This document shows positions 7,259 through 15,579 of a stretch of DNA of 64,000 bases, one piece after another. The position numbers and the translations under genes are program-made. Under the pieces are notes generated by a model that saw nothing but the letters and a program-made list of their open reading frames with translations, did no database searches and was not told the DNA's origin. Every line of letters begins with the position of its first letter. Position 1 is the stretch's first letter. Origin of the DNA: UBA6220 sp041650375 (GTDB lineage Bacteria; Patescibacteriota; Minisyncoccia; Minisyncoccales; Minisyncoccaceae); the NCBI GenBank assembly GCA_041650375.1, contig JBAZLH010000001.1:134511-198510 (forward strand), given 5' to 3'.

Positions 7259-9715
7259 ATGTCAATTATTAATAACTTATTTGGAAACGCCAACGAGAAG
7301 TACGCCAAAAGCGCGCTGCCCGTTGTTGAAAAAATAAATTCGCTGGAAAGTGATTTTAAAAATCTCTCCGACAGTGAATTAAAAAACAAAACTATTGAAT
7401 TCAAAGAACGTTTGGCCAAAGGAGAAACTTTGGATTTACTTTTGCCCGAAGCGTTCGCGGCTGTGAGGGAAGCGGCGAAGAGAAATTTAAATCAAAGGCA
7501 TTTTGATTGCCAGTTAATCGGCGGAATAGTTTTGCATCAGGGAAAAATCGCGGAAATGAAAACCGGTGAAGGCAAAACTTTAACCGCGACCTTGGCTCTG
7601 TATTTAAACGCGCTTGAAAATAAGGGTGCGCATTTGGTTACGGTAAATGATTATTTGAGCCGGCGTGACGCGGTGTGGATGGGGCAAGCTTATTACGCGC
7701 TCGGCTTGAGCACGGCTTGCGTGAACCACGAGCAATCTTTTATTTACGACCCGGAATATAAAATGGCGCAAGAAACGGAAGATAAAGCCCGCGACGATTT
7801 GGGCGGGTTTAAGGTAATGGAAGATTTTTTAAGGCCGTGCACCAGGCGCGAAGCTTACAATGCGGACATTACTTACGGCACAAACAATGAATTCGGTTTT
7901 GATTATTTGAAAGACAATATGGTTTATAGCCTGGAAGACAAAGTCCAGCGTGATTTTCATTTTGTGATTGTGGATGAGGTGGATTCAATTTTGATTGACG
8001 AGGCCAGGACGCCTTTAATTATTTCCGCTCCGGACGTGGAGAGTTCCAATTGGTATTCCGAATTCGCGAGAATTATTCCGCGACTGGACAAGGAAACCGA
8101 TTATGAGGTGGATGAAAAATTGCGGGCCGTGACTTTAACCGAAGGGGGAATTGATAAAATAGAAAAAATACTAAACACGGATAATATATATAATGAACGC
8201 GGCATCCAATATTTACACCACTTGGAACAAGCTTTGAAGGCGGAAATTATTTTCAAGCTGGATAAAGATTATGTGGTGAAAAACGGGGAAGTTATTATCG
8301 TGGACACATTTACCGGCCGGTTAATGCCCGGACGCAGATGGTCCGGCGGCTTGCACCAAGCCATTGAAGCCAAAGAAGGCGTAAAAATCCAACCGGAGTC
8401 AATTACTTTGGCATCAGTTACTTTCCAAAATTATTTTCGGTTATACAAAAAATTATCCGGCATGACCGGAACAGCGGAAACATCTGCTGAAGAGTTTGAT
8501 AAGGTGTATAAGTTGGACACCGTGGTTATTCCAACCAATAAGCCATGCGTCAGGAAAGATTTGCCGGATAGGATTTACAAAAATGAAACCGCGAAGTTTA
8601 AAGCCGTGGTGGAAGAAATAAAAATCAGGCACGCGACTGGACAGCCGATATTGGTGGGCACAACCTCAATCAACAAAAACGAATATTTGAGCGCGTTATT
8701 GGGCCGCGAGGGCATTGCGCATAAAGTTTTGAATGCTAAAAACCATGAAGAAGAGGGCGCGATTATCGCCCAAGCCGGAGCTTTTGGCGCGGTCACTATC
8801 GCGACCAATATGGCGGGTAGGGGCGTGGATATTGCTTTGGGCGGAAACCCAACCACTCCGGAAGAAAAAGAAAAAATCAGGCAATTGGGCGGTTTGCATA
8901 TTATCGGCACGGAGCGGCACGAAGCGCGCCGAATTGATAATCAGTTGCGCGGCCGCGGCGGCAGGCAAGGCGATCCGGGCACGACCCAGTTTTTCGTGTC
9001 ATTGGAAGATGATGTCATCCGTATTTTCGGCGGCGACAGGATAATGGGCATAATGGAAAGATTTAATATGCCGGATGATATGCCCATAGAAAACGGTTTT
9101 ATCAGTAAAAGCATTGAATCCGCGCAATCTAAAATAGAAGGCGCTAACTTTGATTCCAGAAAAAGGACGTTAGAATACGACGATGTTTTAAACAAGCACC
9201 GGGAGGTTATATATAAGAAGAGGGTGGATATAATAGAAGGCGCTTCCAAGGGCTTGTTAAAACAAGAAATTTTAAGCGCTTTGGAAAAATACGGGTTTAC
9301 AGCCGAACAATTTGAAAGCAAAGAAAAAGAAATCGGCGAAGAGTCAATGCGGCAGGCGGAAAAGATATTCTCTTTGCGGATTTTGGATATGCTTTGGACC
9401 GAGCATTTGGAAAACATGGAATCGTTAAGGGATTCGGTGAATCTGCGCGCTTACGGGCAAAGGGACCCATTAATTGAATACAAAAAAGAAGGGCGTATTT
9501 TATTTGACGCCTTGTTGGCGAACTATGAAAATTTGTTGGTGAATAATATAATGAAAGCGGCTGTCAGCCAGCCAGCACAAGGGCAAACTCAAAACCAAAC
9601 AATGGTTGAAGAAAGAAAGAACCAAGATGACAACGTTAAAAACGGCGAAATCAGCCGCAACGACCCCTGTCCTTGCGGTAGCGGCAAAAAGTATAAGAAG
9701 TGCTGCGGAAAATAA
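7259..9715 (+). CDS. secA: preprotein translocase ATPase SecA
   Basis: Motor of the Sec pathway that pushes unfolded preproteins through SecYEG. Walker A region MKTGEGKTLT near residue 100, DEAD-type DEVDSILIDEARTPL near 237, helicase motifs TNMAGRGVDIALGGNP near 515 and QLRGRGGRQGDPG near 565, and a C-terminal SEC-C zinc motif (CPCGSGKKYKKCCGK, 804-818). The 818 residues fit the family. TATAAT (7247-7252) ends six bases before the ATG with no Shine-Dalgarno, so the transcript should be leaderless. The secDF genes lie 3.4 kb downstream. Confidence 0.98.
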   Translation: MSIINNLFGNANEKYAKSALPVVEKINSLESDFKNLSDSELKNKTIEFKERLAKGETLDLLLPEAFAAVREAAKRNLNQRHFDCQLIGGIVLHQGKIAEMKTGEGKTLTATLALYLNALENKGAHLVTVNDYLSRRDAVWMGQAYYALGLSTACVNHEQSFIYDPEYKMAQETEDKARDDLGGFKVMEDFLRPCTRREAYNADITYGTNNEFGFDYLKDNMVYSLEDKVQRDFHFVIVDEVDSILIDEARTPLIISAPDVESSNWYSEFARIIPRLDKETDYEVDEKLRAVTLTEGGIDKIEKILNTDNIYNERGIQYLHHLEQALKAEIIFKLDKDYVVKNGEVIIVDTFTGRLMPGRRWSGGLHQAIEAKEGVKIQPESITLASVTFQNYFRLYKKLSGMTGTAETSAEEFDKVYKLDTVVIPTNKPCVRKDLPDRIYKNETAKFKAVVEEIKIRHATGQPILVGTTSINKNEYLSALLGREGIAHKVLNAKNHEEEGAIIAQAGAFGAVTIATNMAGRGVDIALGGNPTTPEEKEKIRQLGGLHIIGTERHEARRIDNQLRGRGGRQGDPGTTQFFVSLEDDVIRIFGGDRIMGIMERFNMPDDMPIENGFISKSIESAQSKIEGANFDSRKRTLEYDDVLNKHREVIYKKRVDIIEGASKGLLKQEILSALEKYGFTAEQFESKEKEIGEESMRQAEKIFSLRILDMLWTEHLENMESLRDSVNLRAYGQRDPLIEYKKEGRILFDALLANYENLLVNNIMKAAVSQPAQGQTQNQTMVEERKNQDDNVKNGEISRNDPCPCGSGKKYKKCCGK

Positions 9716-9720
9716 GATAT

Positions 9721-10134
9721 ATGAAAATCGTAATTTGCGGTAGCATGTCAGCGTCGAAACAAATACTTAAAATAAAGAAATTTTTTGAAGAAAAGGGGCA
9801 CGAAGTTGTGATTCCCAGAAATGCGGATAAATATGCGTCAGGGGAAGTGCAGGCAGAAGGCGGCAACGAGTCGACAAAAAATAAAATTGATTACGATTTA
9901 ATTCGCGACTATTATTTAAAGATTAAAGAGTCTGATGTGGTATTAATAGCAAATTATGACAAGGGAGATGTCAGGAATTATATTGGCGGTAATTCTTTTT
10001 TAGAAGCTGGATTTGCGTATGTTCTTAATAAGAAACTATATTTTTTGAACGATATTCCAGATATGGTTTACAGCGACGAGCTTCGCGCCTTTCAACCAGT
10101 CATTTTAAATGGAGATTTGTCAAAAATAGTTTAA
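9721..10134 (+). CDS. nucleoside 2-deoxyribosyltransferase-like protein
   Basis: A 137-residue Rossmann-like protein starting KIVICGSMSASKQILKIKKFFEEKG, with DYDLIRDYYLKIKESDVVLIAN near residue 62 and GGNSFLEAGFAYVLNKKLYFL near 95. This is the pattern of the nucleoside 2-deoxyribosyltransferase/MTH538-like superfamily, which is frequent in CPR genomes. The ATG at 9721 lies five bases after the secA stop. The exact substrate is not known; a role in nucleotide salvage or sensing is inferred from the fold. Confidence 0.65.
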   Translation: MKIVICGSMSASKQILKIKKFFEEKGHEVVIPRNADKYASGEVQAEGGNESTKNKIDYDLIRDYYLKIKESDVVLIANYDKGDVRNYIGGNSFLEAGFAYVLNKKLYFLNDIPDMVYSDELRAFQPVILNGDLSKIV

Positions 10135-10137
10135 CTT

Positions 10138-10347
10138 ATGTTATATATGGTGAAAATAAAATTCTTTAATTCAATTGTGGAAGCGGAATTGGCTAAGAAT
10201 TTATTAAAGGAACATAATATAGAAAGCCTATCCCAAAAGAGGGGCGTGGAGTTTCCCGGCAGTTTGGGTGATTCTTACGGCGCGGATTTATTCGTGAACG
10301 AAAAAGACATTGAAACAGCCAAAGAGCTTTTGGAAATTTTTGAATAA
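10138..10347 (+). CDS. DUF2007-like putative signal transducing protein
   Basis: About 66-69 residues (ATG at 10138 or 10147). The pattern VKIKFFNSIVEAELAKNLLKEHNI, then GDSYGADLFVNEKDIETAKELLE, is that of the small DUF2007 ferredoxin-like domain, often found beside transport or regulatory genes. It follows the preceding gene by three bases, so it is probably co-transcribed with it. Confidence 0.7.
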   Translation: MLYMVKIKFFNSIVEAELAKNLLKEHNIESLSQKRGVEFPGSLGDSYGADLFVNEKDIETAKELLEIFE

Positions 10348-10379
10348 AAAAATAAGCCCGATATAATGTCGGACTTAGC
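10346..10379 (-). terminator. intrinsic terminator (minus strand)
   Basis: Read on the minus strand: AGTCCGA / TCGGGCT stem with seven-base loop, followed by TATTTTTTT. It ends the small gene at 10388-10585. Confidence 0.65.
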
Positions 10380-10387
10380 GATAGGGC

Positions 10388-10585
10388 TCATTCTTTCATT
10401 TTTAATACAACGCAAGGATAATTTTTGTAGTCGGCGCCTTTTTCGGACCCAACCGTTGCTTCTACTTCTCCGATTAATTTATCGTCCTTGTAGACCTTAA
10501 CGCCTGCGTTAACCCCGATAATTTCTATCCCGTCTGTAAGTTCTAATGCGATTCCGTCTCTGAGTTCAAATTTACTGTGAGCCAT
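10388..10585 (-). CDS. small hypothetical protein (65 aa)
   Basis: Unrecognised 65-residue protein, probably a small beta barrel (AHSKFELRDGIALELTDGIEIIGVN). The ATG at 10585 is preferred over the TTG at 10600 because GGAG sits nine bases before it. It is transcribed toward the DUF2007 gene, with a terminator between them. Confidence 0.65.
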   Translation of the reverse strand: MAHSKFELRDGIALELTDGIEIIGVNAGVKVYKDDKLIGEVEATVGSEKGADYKNYPCVVLKMKE

Positions 10586-10637
10586 AAACCTTTTCTCCAA
10601 ATGATCTGTGGCTGTAAAGTATCAAAAAGCTAAATTA

Positions 10638-10871
10638 ATGTCAAACCATATAGAAAATGTTATGCTTAAATTAGGAAAATACAAACATTATAAAGGGAAC
10701 GAATACGAAGTGATTGGCGTAGCCAAGCACACCGAAACTTTGGAAGAATTTGTGGTTTATAGGGCGCTTTACGGGGACAGAGATTTATGGGTGCGTCCGT
10801 TGGAAATGTTTACGGAAGAGGTTGAATTTGAGGGGAGATTAGTTCCAAGATTTGAGTATGTCGGGGAATAA
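10638..10871 (+). CDS. DUF1653 family protein
   Basis: About 77 residues. Pattern LGKYKHYKGNEYEVIGVAKH, TETLEEFVVYRALYGD, LWVRPLEMFTEEV, PRFEYV is the DUF1653 signature; family members are small stand-alone proteins or fused to other domains, function unknown. The start is taken at ATG 10638; ATG 10662 would remove the first eight residues. No Shine-Dalgarno is seen. Confidence 0.85.
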   Translation: MSNHIENVMLKLGKYKHYKGNEYEVIGVAKHTETLEEFVVYRALYGDRDLWVRPLEMFTEEVEFEGRLVPRFEYVGE

Positions 10872-10927
10872 TCAACAAAAAAAAGAAGCTCAATCCGAAG
10901 ATTGGGCAGAAGAAAAGAACAAATTCG

Positions 10928-11086
10928 TTAACATTTTTCGCAGGCGGGACAGCGACGGCCCACCATCTCTCCGCCACACTCGGGACAGCGCTTGGATTGT
11001 TTTGTCCCGCTACAGCTGGAACATTGCACGACATCCAAATCATCTAAATCTTTCCCGCAACATGCGCAATCTTCTTCGGTTTTAAT
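10928..11086 (-). CDS. zinc-ribbon microprotein, apparent AUU start
   Basis: A 52-residue frame with nine Cys: CACC at 7-10, CSSC at 22-25, CPEC at 34-37, CPAC at 46-49 and a terminal C52. The pairs are spaced like two zinc ribbons. Between the in-frame upstream TAA and the first Cys the only near-cognate initiator is ATT at 11086, with GAGGTG six bases before it. Downstream GTG/TTG starts would delete the first pair. It is divergent from the deaminase-Nudix gene and shares its promoter region. Function unknown. Confidence 0.65.
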   Translation of the reverse strand: MKTEEDCACCGKDLDDLDVVQCSSCSGTKQSKRCPECGGEMVGRRCPACEKC

Positions 11087-11124
11087 TTTTTACACCTCTT
11101 TGTGATGTATAATAAAGTATCATA

Positions 11125-12063
11125 GTGGTAACTTTGCGTCAAATGGAATATCTTAAAAACCAACAAGAACAAGAAGCGATTAAATGGATGCGAGAAGCTG
11201 CCAACAGCGCCGAGCGGGCTTTGTGTTTAAATGCGAAATGCGGAGCCGTGATTGTGAAAGATGATGAAATTATCGGGAGCGGATATAATGCACCGCCATT
11301 AGACAAGGAAGAAAATCGAATGTGCGGCAAGGAAATCATTAACGATAAGCCGAATTACGATAAAACTTGCTGCGTGCACGCCGAGTGGCGGGCGATAACA
11401 AGCGCGTTGAAAAACGATCCAACTAAAATAAAAGGAGCGAAATTGTATTTCGCGAGAATAAATGACCAAGGAGAAATTATAAAATCCGGCCAGCCGTATT
11501 GCACGGTTTGTAGCCGATTGGCGCTAGACGCGGGCATTGATAAATTTGTTTTGTGGCACGCGGCTGGAATTGGAGAATATGGCGCGGACGAATACAATCA
11601 ATTATCTTACGCGTACGTGTCGGAAAAAAAACAAAGGTTTAAAATAACACCCGCGGTTTATTTGGTTTTATTTAAGGGTGATAAAGTGTTGTTGATGCGA
11701 AGGCAAAACACGGATTTTCACCCCGGAGATTATGGTTTGCCATCCGGCCACCTTGAAGGCGACGAAACATTGGTTCAGGCGATGATTAGGGAAGCTAAAG
11801 AAGAAATTGGAACAACTTTTAATCCAACAGAAATAAAATTAGCGCATGCTATGCACAGAAAAATGCCCACGGAAGAACGGGTGAGTTTTTTCTTTACTGT
11901 GGATAATTGGGAGGGTGAGCCGAAAATTATGGAGCCGCACAAGTGCGATAATATGAATTGGTTTGAGATAAATGATTTGCCGGAAAATATCATACCCTAT
12001 ATTCGACAGGCGATTATTAACGTTAAAGAAAAAAATCCGTATAGCGAGGACGGGTGGCAATAA
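11125..12063 (+). CDS. fusion of dCMP/cytidine deaminase-like and Nudix hydrolase domains
   Basis: Residues 15-170 are a zinc-dependent deaminase domain: the catalytic HAE in CCVHAEWRAITSAL and the PYCTVC zinc Cys pair, with an insertion between substrate loop and HAE as in deoxycytidylate deaminases. Residues 175-310 are a Nudix domain with a complete box (GHLEGDETLVQAMIREAKEE). Joint action in pyrimidine nucleotide clearance is plausible. The start may be GTG 11125, 11 bases after TATAAT (11108-11113), or ATG 11143. It is followed after two bases by an ASCH-like gene. Confidence 0.85.
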   Translation: MVTLRQMEYLKNQQEQEAIKWMREAANSAERALCLNAKCGAVIVKDDEIIGSGYNAPPLDKEENRMCGKEIINDKPNYDKTCCVHAEWRAITSALKNDPTKIKGAKLYFARINDQGEIIKSGQPYCTVCSRLALDAGIDKFVLWHAAGIGEYGADEYNQLSYAYVSEKKQRFKITPAVYLVLFKGDKVLLMRRQNTDFHPGDYGLPSGHLEGDETLVQAMIREAKEEIGTTFNPTEIKLAHAMHRKMPTEERVSFFFTVDNWEGEPKIMEPHKCDNMNWFEINDLPENIIPYIRQAIINVKEKNPYSEDGWQ

Positions 12064-12065
12064 AT

Positions 12066-12500
12066 ATGGAACATTTGGCAATAATGAAAAAATCTTGGAA
12101 ATTAACGGATAAGATTTTGAAAAAAGAAAAAAAGATAGAATCGCGATGGTATAAATTCAAACACGCGCCGTGGGATAAGATAAAAACAGGCGAAACGATT
12201 TATTTTAAAGATTCCGGCGAGGCGGTGGGCGTAAAAGCCGAAGTTAGTAAGGTGATGCAAATTGATGGTTTAACCCCGAAAAAAGTGAAAGAACTATTGG
12301 AAAAATACGGAAATGGAGCCGGATTGGAAAAAGAATCCATCCCCGCGTTTTGGGAAAGTTTCAAAGACAAGAGATACTGCTTGCTTATATTTTTAAAAAA
12401 TCCGATAAGAATAAAACCGTTTCAAATAAGTAAAAAAGGTTTTGGTAATATGTGCGCGTGGATTAGCGTGGACAAGATTGATAAAATAAAAGTAAAATAA
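12066..12500 (+). CDS. ASCH/PUA-like domain protein
   Basis: A 144-residue protein. SRWYKFKHAPWDKIKTGETIYF and the following VKAEVSKVMQIDGLTPKKVKELLEKYG match the small beta-barrel ASCH/PUA-like fold, thought to bind RNA or modified nucleotides. The ATG at 12066 lies two bases past the deaminase-Nudix stop, suggesting coupled translation and a shared role in nucleotide or RNA metabolism. Confidence 0.6.
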   Translation: MEHLAIMKKSWKLTDKILKKEKKIESRWYKFKHAPWDKIKTGETIYFKDSGEAVGVKAEVSKVMQIDGLTPKKVKELLEKYGNGAGLEKESIPAFWESFKDKRYCLLIFLKNPIRIKPFQISKKGFGNMCAWISVDKIDKIKVK

Positions 12501-12512
12501 TTTTATTATAGT

Positions 12513-12971
12513 ATGGCAAACAAAAAAGAAATTGTGGTGGCCGTGTCCGGAGGGTTTGATCCGATTCATATCGGACATATTCGGATGTTTAAAGAGGCTA
12601 GGGCCTTGGGAGATAAGCTTGTGGTGATTTTAAACAACGATAATTGGTTGAAAAAGAAAAAGGGTTATGCTTTTATGCCGCAAAAAGAACGCAAAGAGAT
12701 AATTGAAAACATTAGATGGGTGGATGGCGTGGTTTTAACCGCCCATAAGCCGAATCCGATAGATATGAGCGTGGCAAACGATTTAAAAAAATTAAAGCCG
12801 AATATTTTCGCGAACGGGGGAGACAGGAAAGAAGGCAACACTCCGGAAGGCCCGGTTTGTGAAAAATATAACATTAAAATGGTTTTTAATATCGGCCGCG
12901 GAGGCAAAATCCAATCAAGTTCTTGGCTCTTGGACGCGTACAAAAAGAAAACAAAAAAGAGTGGAAAATAA
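12513..12971 (+). CDS. cytidylyltransferase-like nucleotidyltransferase
   Basis: A 152-residue protein with the HxGH motif (GGFDPIHIGHIRMFKEARAL, near residue 18) and the C-terminal IQSSSWLL equivalent of ISSTxxR, as in RfaE-C/TagD-type transferases that attach a nucleotide to a phosphorylated alcohol or sugar. Loop NGGDRKEGNTPEG carries the conserved GGDR. The substrate is not evident. A TATTAT/TATAGT box directly abuts the ATG, so an own leaderless start is possible. Confidence 0.8.
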   Translation: MANKKEIVVAVSGGFDPIHIGHIRMFKEARALGDKLVVILNNDNWLKKKKGYAFMPQKERKEIIENIRWVDGVVLTAHKPNPIDMSVANDLKKLKPNIFANGGDRKEGNTPEGPVCEKYNIKMVFNIGRGGKIQSSSWLLDAYKKKTKKSGK

Positions 12972-12973
12972 AG

Positions 12974-13002
12974 TTGACTTTAATCATTTTTGAGTTTATA
13001 GT
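12974..13002 (+). promoter_or_regulatory. promoter of secDF
   Basis: TTGACT (12974-12979), 17-base spacer, TATAGT (12997-13002). It leaves a leader of about 90 bases before secD in which I see no clear riboswitch. Confidence 0.7.
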
Positions 13003-13100
13003 AGCTTAAAGAATATAACTAACCGCGTAGCTCAATTCAATATCTTCCCTTATTTATAATGGCGGAATCGGTATTTGATTGATAATAAATAATCTGATTT

Positions 13101-14561
13101 ATGTCAAACAAGCAAACTATTTTTTATTTTATTCTTATAGTTATTCTCGCTATTTTTGCCGGAATATTTTCTTACCCTGCCCTTTATAACGCCAAAGTTG
13201 ATACTGTCAACAATGCGTTGCATACAAAAATTCCTCATTTTAACACCCCTGATTACAAATTGGGTTTAGACCTGAAAGGCGGGGTGCATTTGGAATATAA
13301 AGCGGATTTAAGCAATATCCAGGAAGCTGACAAAAAGCAAACCATGGATGGATTAAGGGACTTAATTGAAAGAAGAATCAATATGTTCGGCGTGGGCGAA
13401 CCGATTATTCAGGTTTACGGCGCTGACCGTTTGGCCGTGGAATTGCCCGGAGTGGAAAGCATTGACCAAGCCATTAAGTGGATTGGCCAAACTCCGTTAT
13501 TGGAATTTTACGAGGAAATGAGCCCGGAAGAATTGGCGAAAATAAATGCCAAAAAACAGGAGCTTAATACTATAATTGAACAAAATAAAGGCAAGTCGCA
13601 AGAAGAAATCAATGAATTGATCCAGAAAGTTCCGGATTGGATTTTGGCTTTGCAAACCGGCTATAAAGCCACCGAACTAACCGGCCGTTATTTGCAAAAA
13701 GCCAGTTTGGATTTTAACCAAACAACCAACGCTCCCATAATTGATTTACAATTTAACGCCGAAGGAGCAAAAATATTTGAAGATGTTACCGCCAGGAATG
13801 TTGGCAAAACCATTGCCATTTATTTGGACGGATTATCTATTATTGACACTAATGGAGACGGCAAGATAGACGGAACTGATTTATATGCCCCGCGAGTGGA
13901 TGAAAAAATCAGCGGAGGTAAAGCCATGATTTCCGGCATTAAAGACATTAATGAAGCTAAAACATTGGTGAGCCGATTAAACCAGGGAGCTTTGCCAGTG
14001 CCGCTCGGCAATCCGATTGTGCAAGAAAAAGTCGGCCCGACTTTGGGTGCCGCCACTTTGGGCAACGCTGTCCAGGCCGGTGTTTGGAGCTTGGCCCTAA
14101 TCGCTATTTTCTTGATTATTTTTTACCGTTTCCCGGGAGTTTTGGCTTCGTTGGCTTTGTTGCTTTACGTGGCTCTGTTATTCTCGTTAATTAAACTTAT
14201 TCCAATAACATTAACCTTGGCGGGCATTGGCGGGTTAATTCTTTCTTTGGGAATTGCGGTGGACGCGAACATTTTGATCTTCAGCCGAATGAGGGAAGAA
14301 CTGAAAAACGGCAAAGATTTATCCACTTCAATCCACCAAGGAATGTTAAGGGCTTGGCCATCCATCCGAGACGGGCACTTCGCGACAATTGTTGTGGCGC
14401 TAATCTTGTATTTCTTGGGAACAAGCTTTATCAAGGGATTCGCGTTTACTTTGATTATCGGTATTTTATTGAGTTTATTCTCAGCCGTGGTGGTAACGCA
14501 TATATTTTTATTAACATTCGGCAGGACAATAATTGGAAAATTAAAATGGCTTTGGTCATAA
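13101..14561 (+). CDS. secD: protein translocase subunit SecD
   Basis: Membrane subunit that uses the proton motive force to help late protein export. An N-terminal membrane segment (residues 8-27) is followed by the first periplasmic stretch with the signature YKLGLDLKGGVHLEY, a large P1 domain, then five membrane segments from about residue 325 (family signature LGIAVDANILIFSRMREEL). The 486 residues are typical of a lineage with separate SecD and SecF. secF follows 13 bases later. Confidence 0.95.
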   Translation: MSNKQTIFYFILIVILAIFAGIFSYPALYNAKVDTVNNALHTKIPHFNTPDYKLGLDLKGGVHLEYKADLSNIQEADKKQTMDGLRDLIERRINMFGVGEPIIQVYGADRLAVELPGVESIDQAIKWIGQTPLLEFYEEMSPEELAKINAKKQELNTIIEQNKGKSQEEINELIQKVPDWILALQTGYKATELTGRYLQKASLDFNQTTNAPIIDLQFNAEGAKIFEDVTARNVGKTIAIYLDGLSIIDTNGDGKIDGTDLYAPRVDEKISGGKAMISGIKDINEAKTLVSRLNQGALPVPLGNPIVQEKVGPTLGAATLGNAVQAGVWSLALIAIFLIIFYRFPGVLASLALLLYVALLFSLIKLIPITLTLAGIGGLILSLGIAVDANILIFSRMREELKNGKDLSTSIHQGMLRAWPSIRDGHFATIVVALILYFLGTSFIKGFAFTLIIGILLSLFSAVVVTHIFLLTFGRTIIGKLKWLWS

Positions 14562-14574
14562 ACAAAATACGACT

Positions 14575-15489
14575 ATGAAATTCAATTTTACAAAATATTC
14601 AACAATTTACTTTATAATCGCAATCGTTCTTATTTTGGCGAGCATAATTAGCATTTTAGTTTTCGGATTGAAGCTGGGAATGGATTTTGAAGGCGGCAGT
14701 TTGGTTTCTATTGAATATACCGACACCCGGCCAACCGTTGACCAAGTTAAAAACGCGATAAATAATATTGAAGGCTTCAAGGGCGCGGAAATCCAATTGA
14801 TTGGAGACAAGGGAATTGTCATTAAAGTAAGCAAAGACATTTCCAGCGCGAATTATACGAGCGTTTTAACCGCGTTGGAAACCGGTTTTAAAATAAATGA
14901 ACAAGCTTCGGGCGTGCAAACTATCAGCCCGTTGGTTGGCAGCGAATTAAAAAACAAGACCATTATCGTGGTTATTGCCGCTTTGATTGTAATGCTTTTA
15001 TATATTGCCGTGGCGTTTTTAAACGTAAGCCGGCCAATCAGTTCTTTTGGCTATGGCATTTCGTCAACTTTGATGCTCTTCCACGATATTATCCTGCCTT
15101 TGGGCATTTTAGCTGCCCTGGGGGCGTTATACGGCGTGCAATTGACTATTCCCGTGATTACAGCCCTGCTCACGATTGTGGGCTATTGTATTAACAATAC
15201 AGTGGTGGTTTTTGACAGAATCAGGGAAAACCTTTTGAAAACTAAGAATATGAGCTATGAAGAAGTGGTAAACAAATCCCTTAACGAAACCTTTACCCGA
15301 TGCATTAACACCTCTTTGGCGGTTTTATTGGCAATTGCTCCGCTATATTACTTTTTTAGGGGGGAAGAGAGCTTAAAATACTTTACTTTAACCATTGGAA
15401 TTGGCGTGGTTGTGGGCATATTTTCTTCGGTTTTCTTGGCCAGCCCGTTATTGGTGCAATGGCTTAAATTTAGGCAATTCAAGGCTTAA
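14575..15489 (+). CDS. secF: protein translocase subunit SecF
   Basis: Partner of SecD. It begins MKFNFTKYSTIYFIIAIVLI, then the family signature LGMDFEGGSLVSIEY, a short P4 domain, and five membrane segments containing TIVGYCINNTVVVFDRIREN. The 304 residues are normal. It is co-transcribed with secD. Confidence 0.95.
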   Translation: MKFNFTKYSTIYFIIAIVLILASIISILVFGLKLGMDFEGGSLVSIEYTDTRPTVDQVKNAINNIEGFKGAEIQLIGDKGIVIKVSKDISSANYTSVLTALETGFKINEQASGVQTISPLVGSELKNKTIIVVIAALIVMLLYIAVAFLNVSRPISSFGYGISSTLMLFHDIILPLGILAALGALYGVQLTIPVITALLTIVGYCINNTVVVFDRIRENLLKTKNMSYEEVVNKSLNETFTRCINTSLAVLLAIAPLYYFFRGEESLKYFTLTIGIGVVVGIFSSVFLASPLLVQWLKFRQFKA

Positions 15490-15523
15490 TTAGCGGTAAG
15501 TCCAGGGAATCGGCCTAAATTGC

Positions 15524-15552
15524 TTGACAATATCTTTTAAAAATGTTATTAA
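15524..15552 (+). promoter_or_regulatory. promoter of the sigma-4/HARE gene
   Basis: TTGACA (15524-15529), 17-base spacer, TATTAA (15547-15552), 27 bases before the start. Confidence 0.65.
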
Positions 15553-15579
15553 TAATTAACTCCAAAAACATTAAATTTT

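Noticed and set aside
10852..11085. 77-codon plus-strand frame
   Set aside because: It is opposite the zinc-ribbon microprotein; the plus translation lacks any motif.
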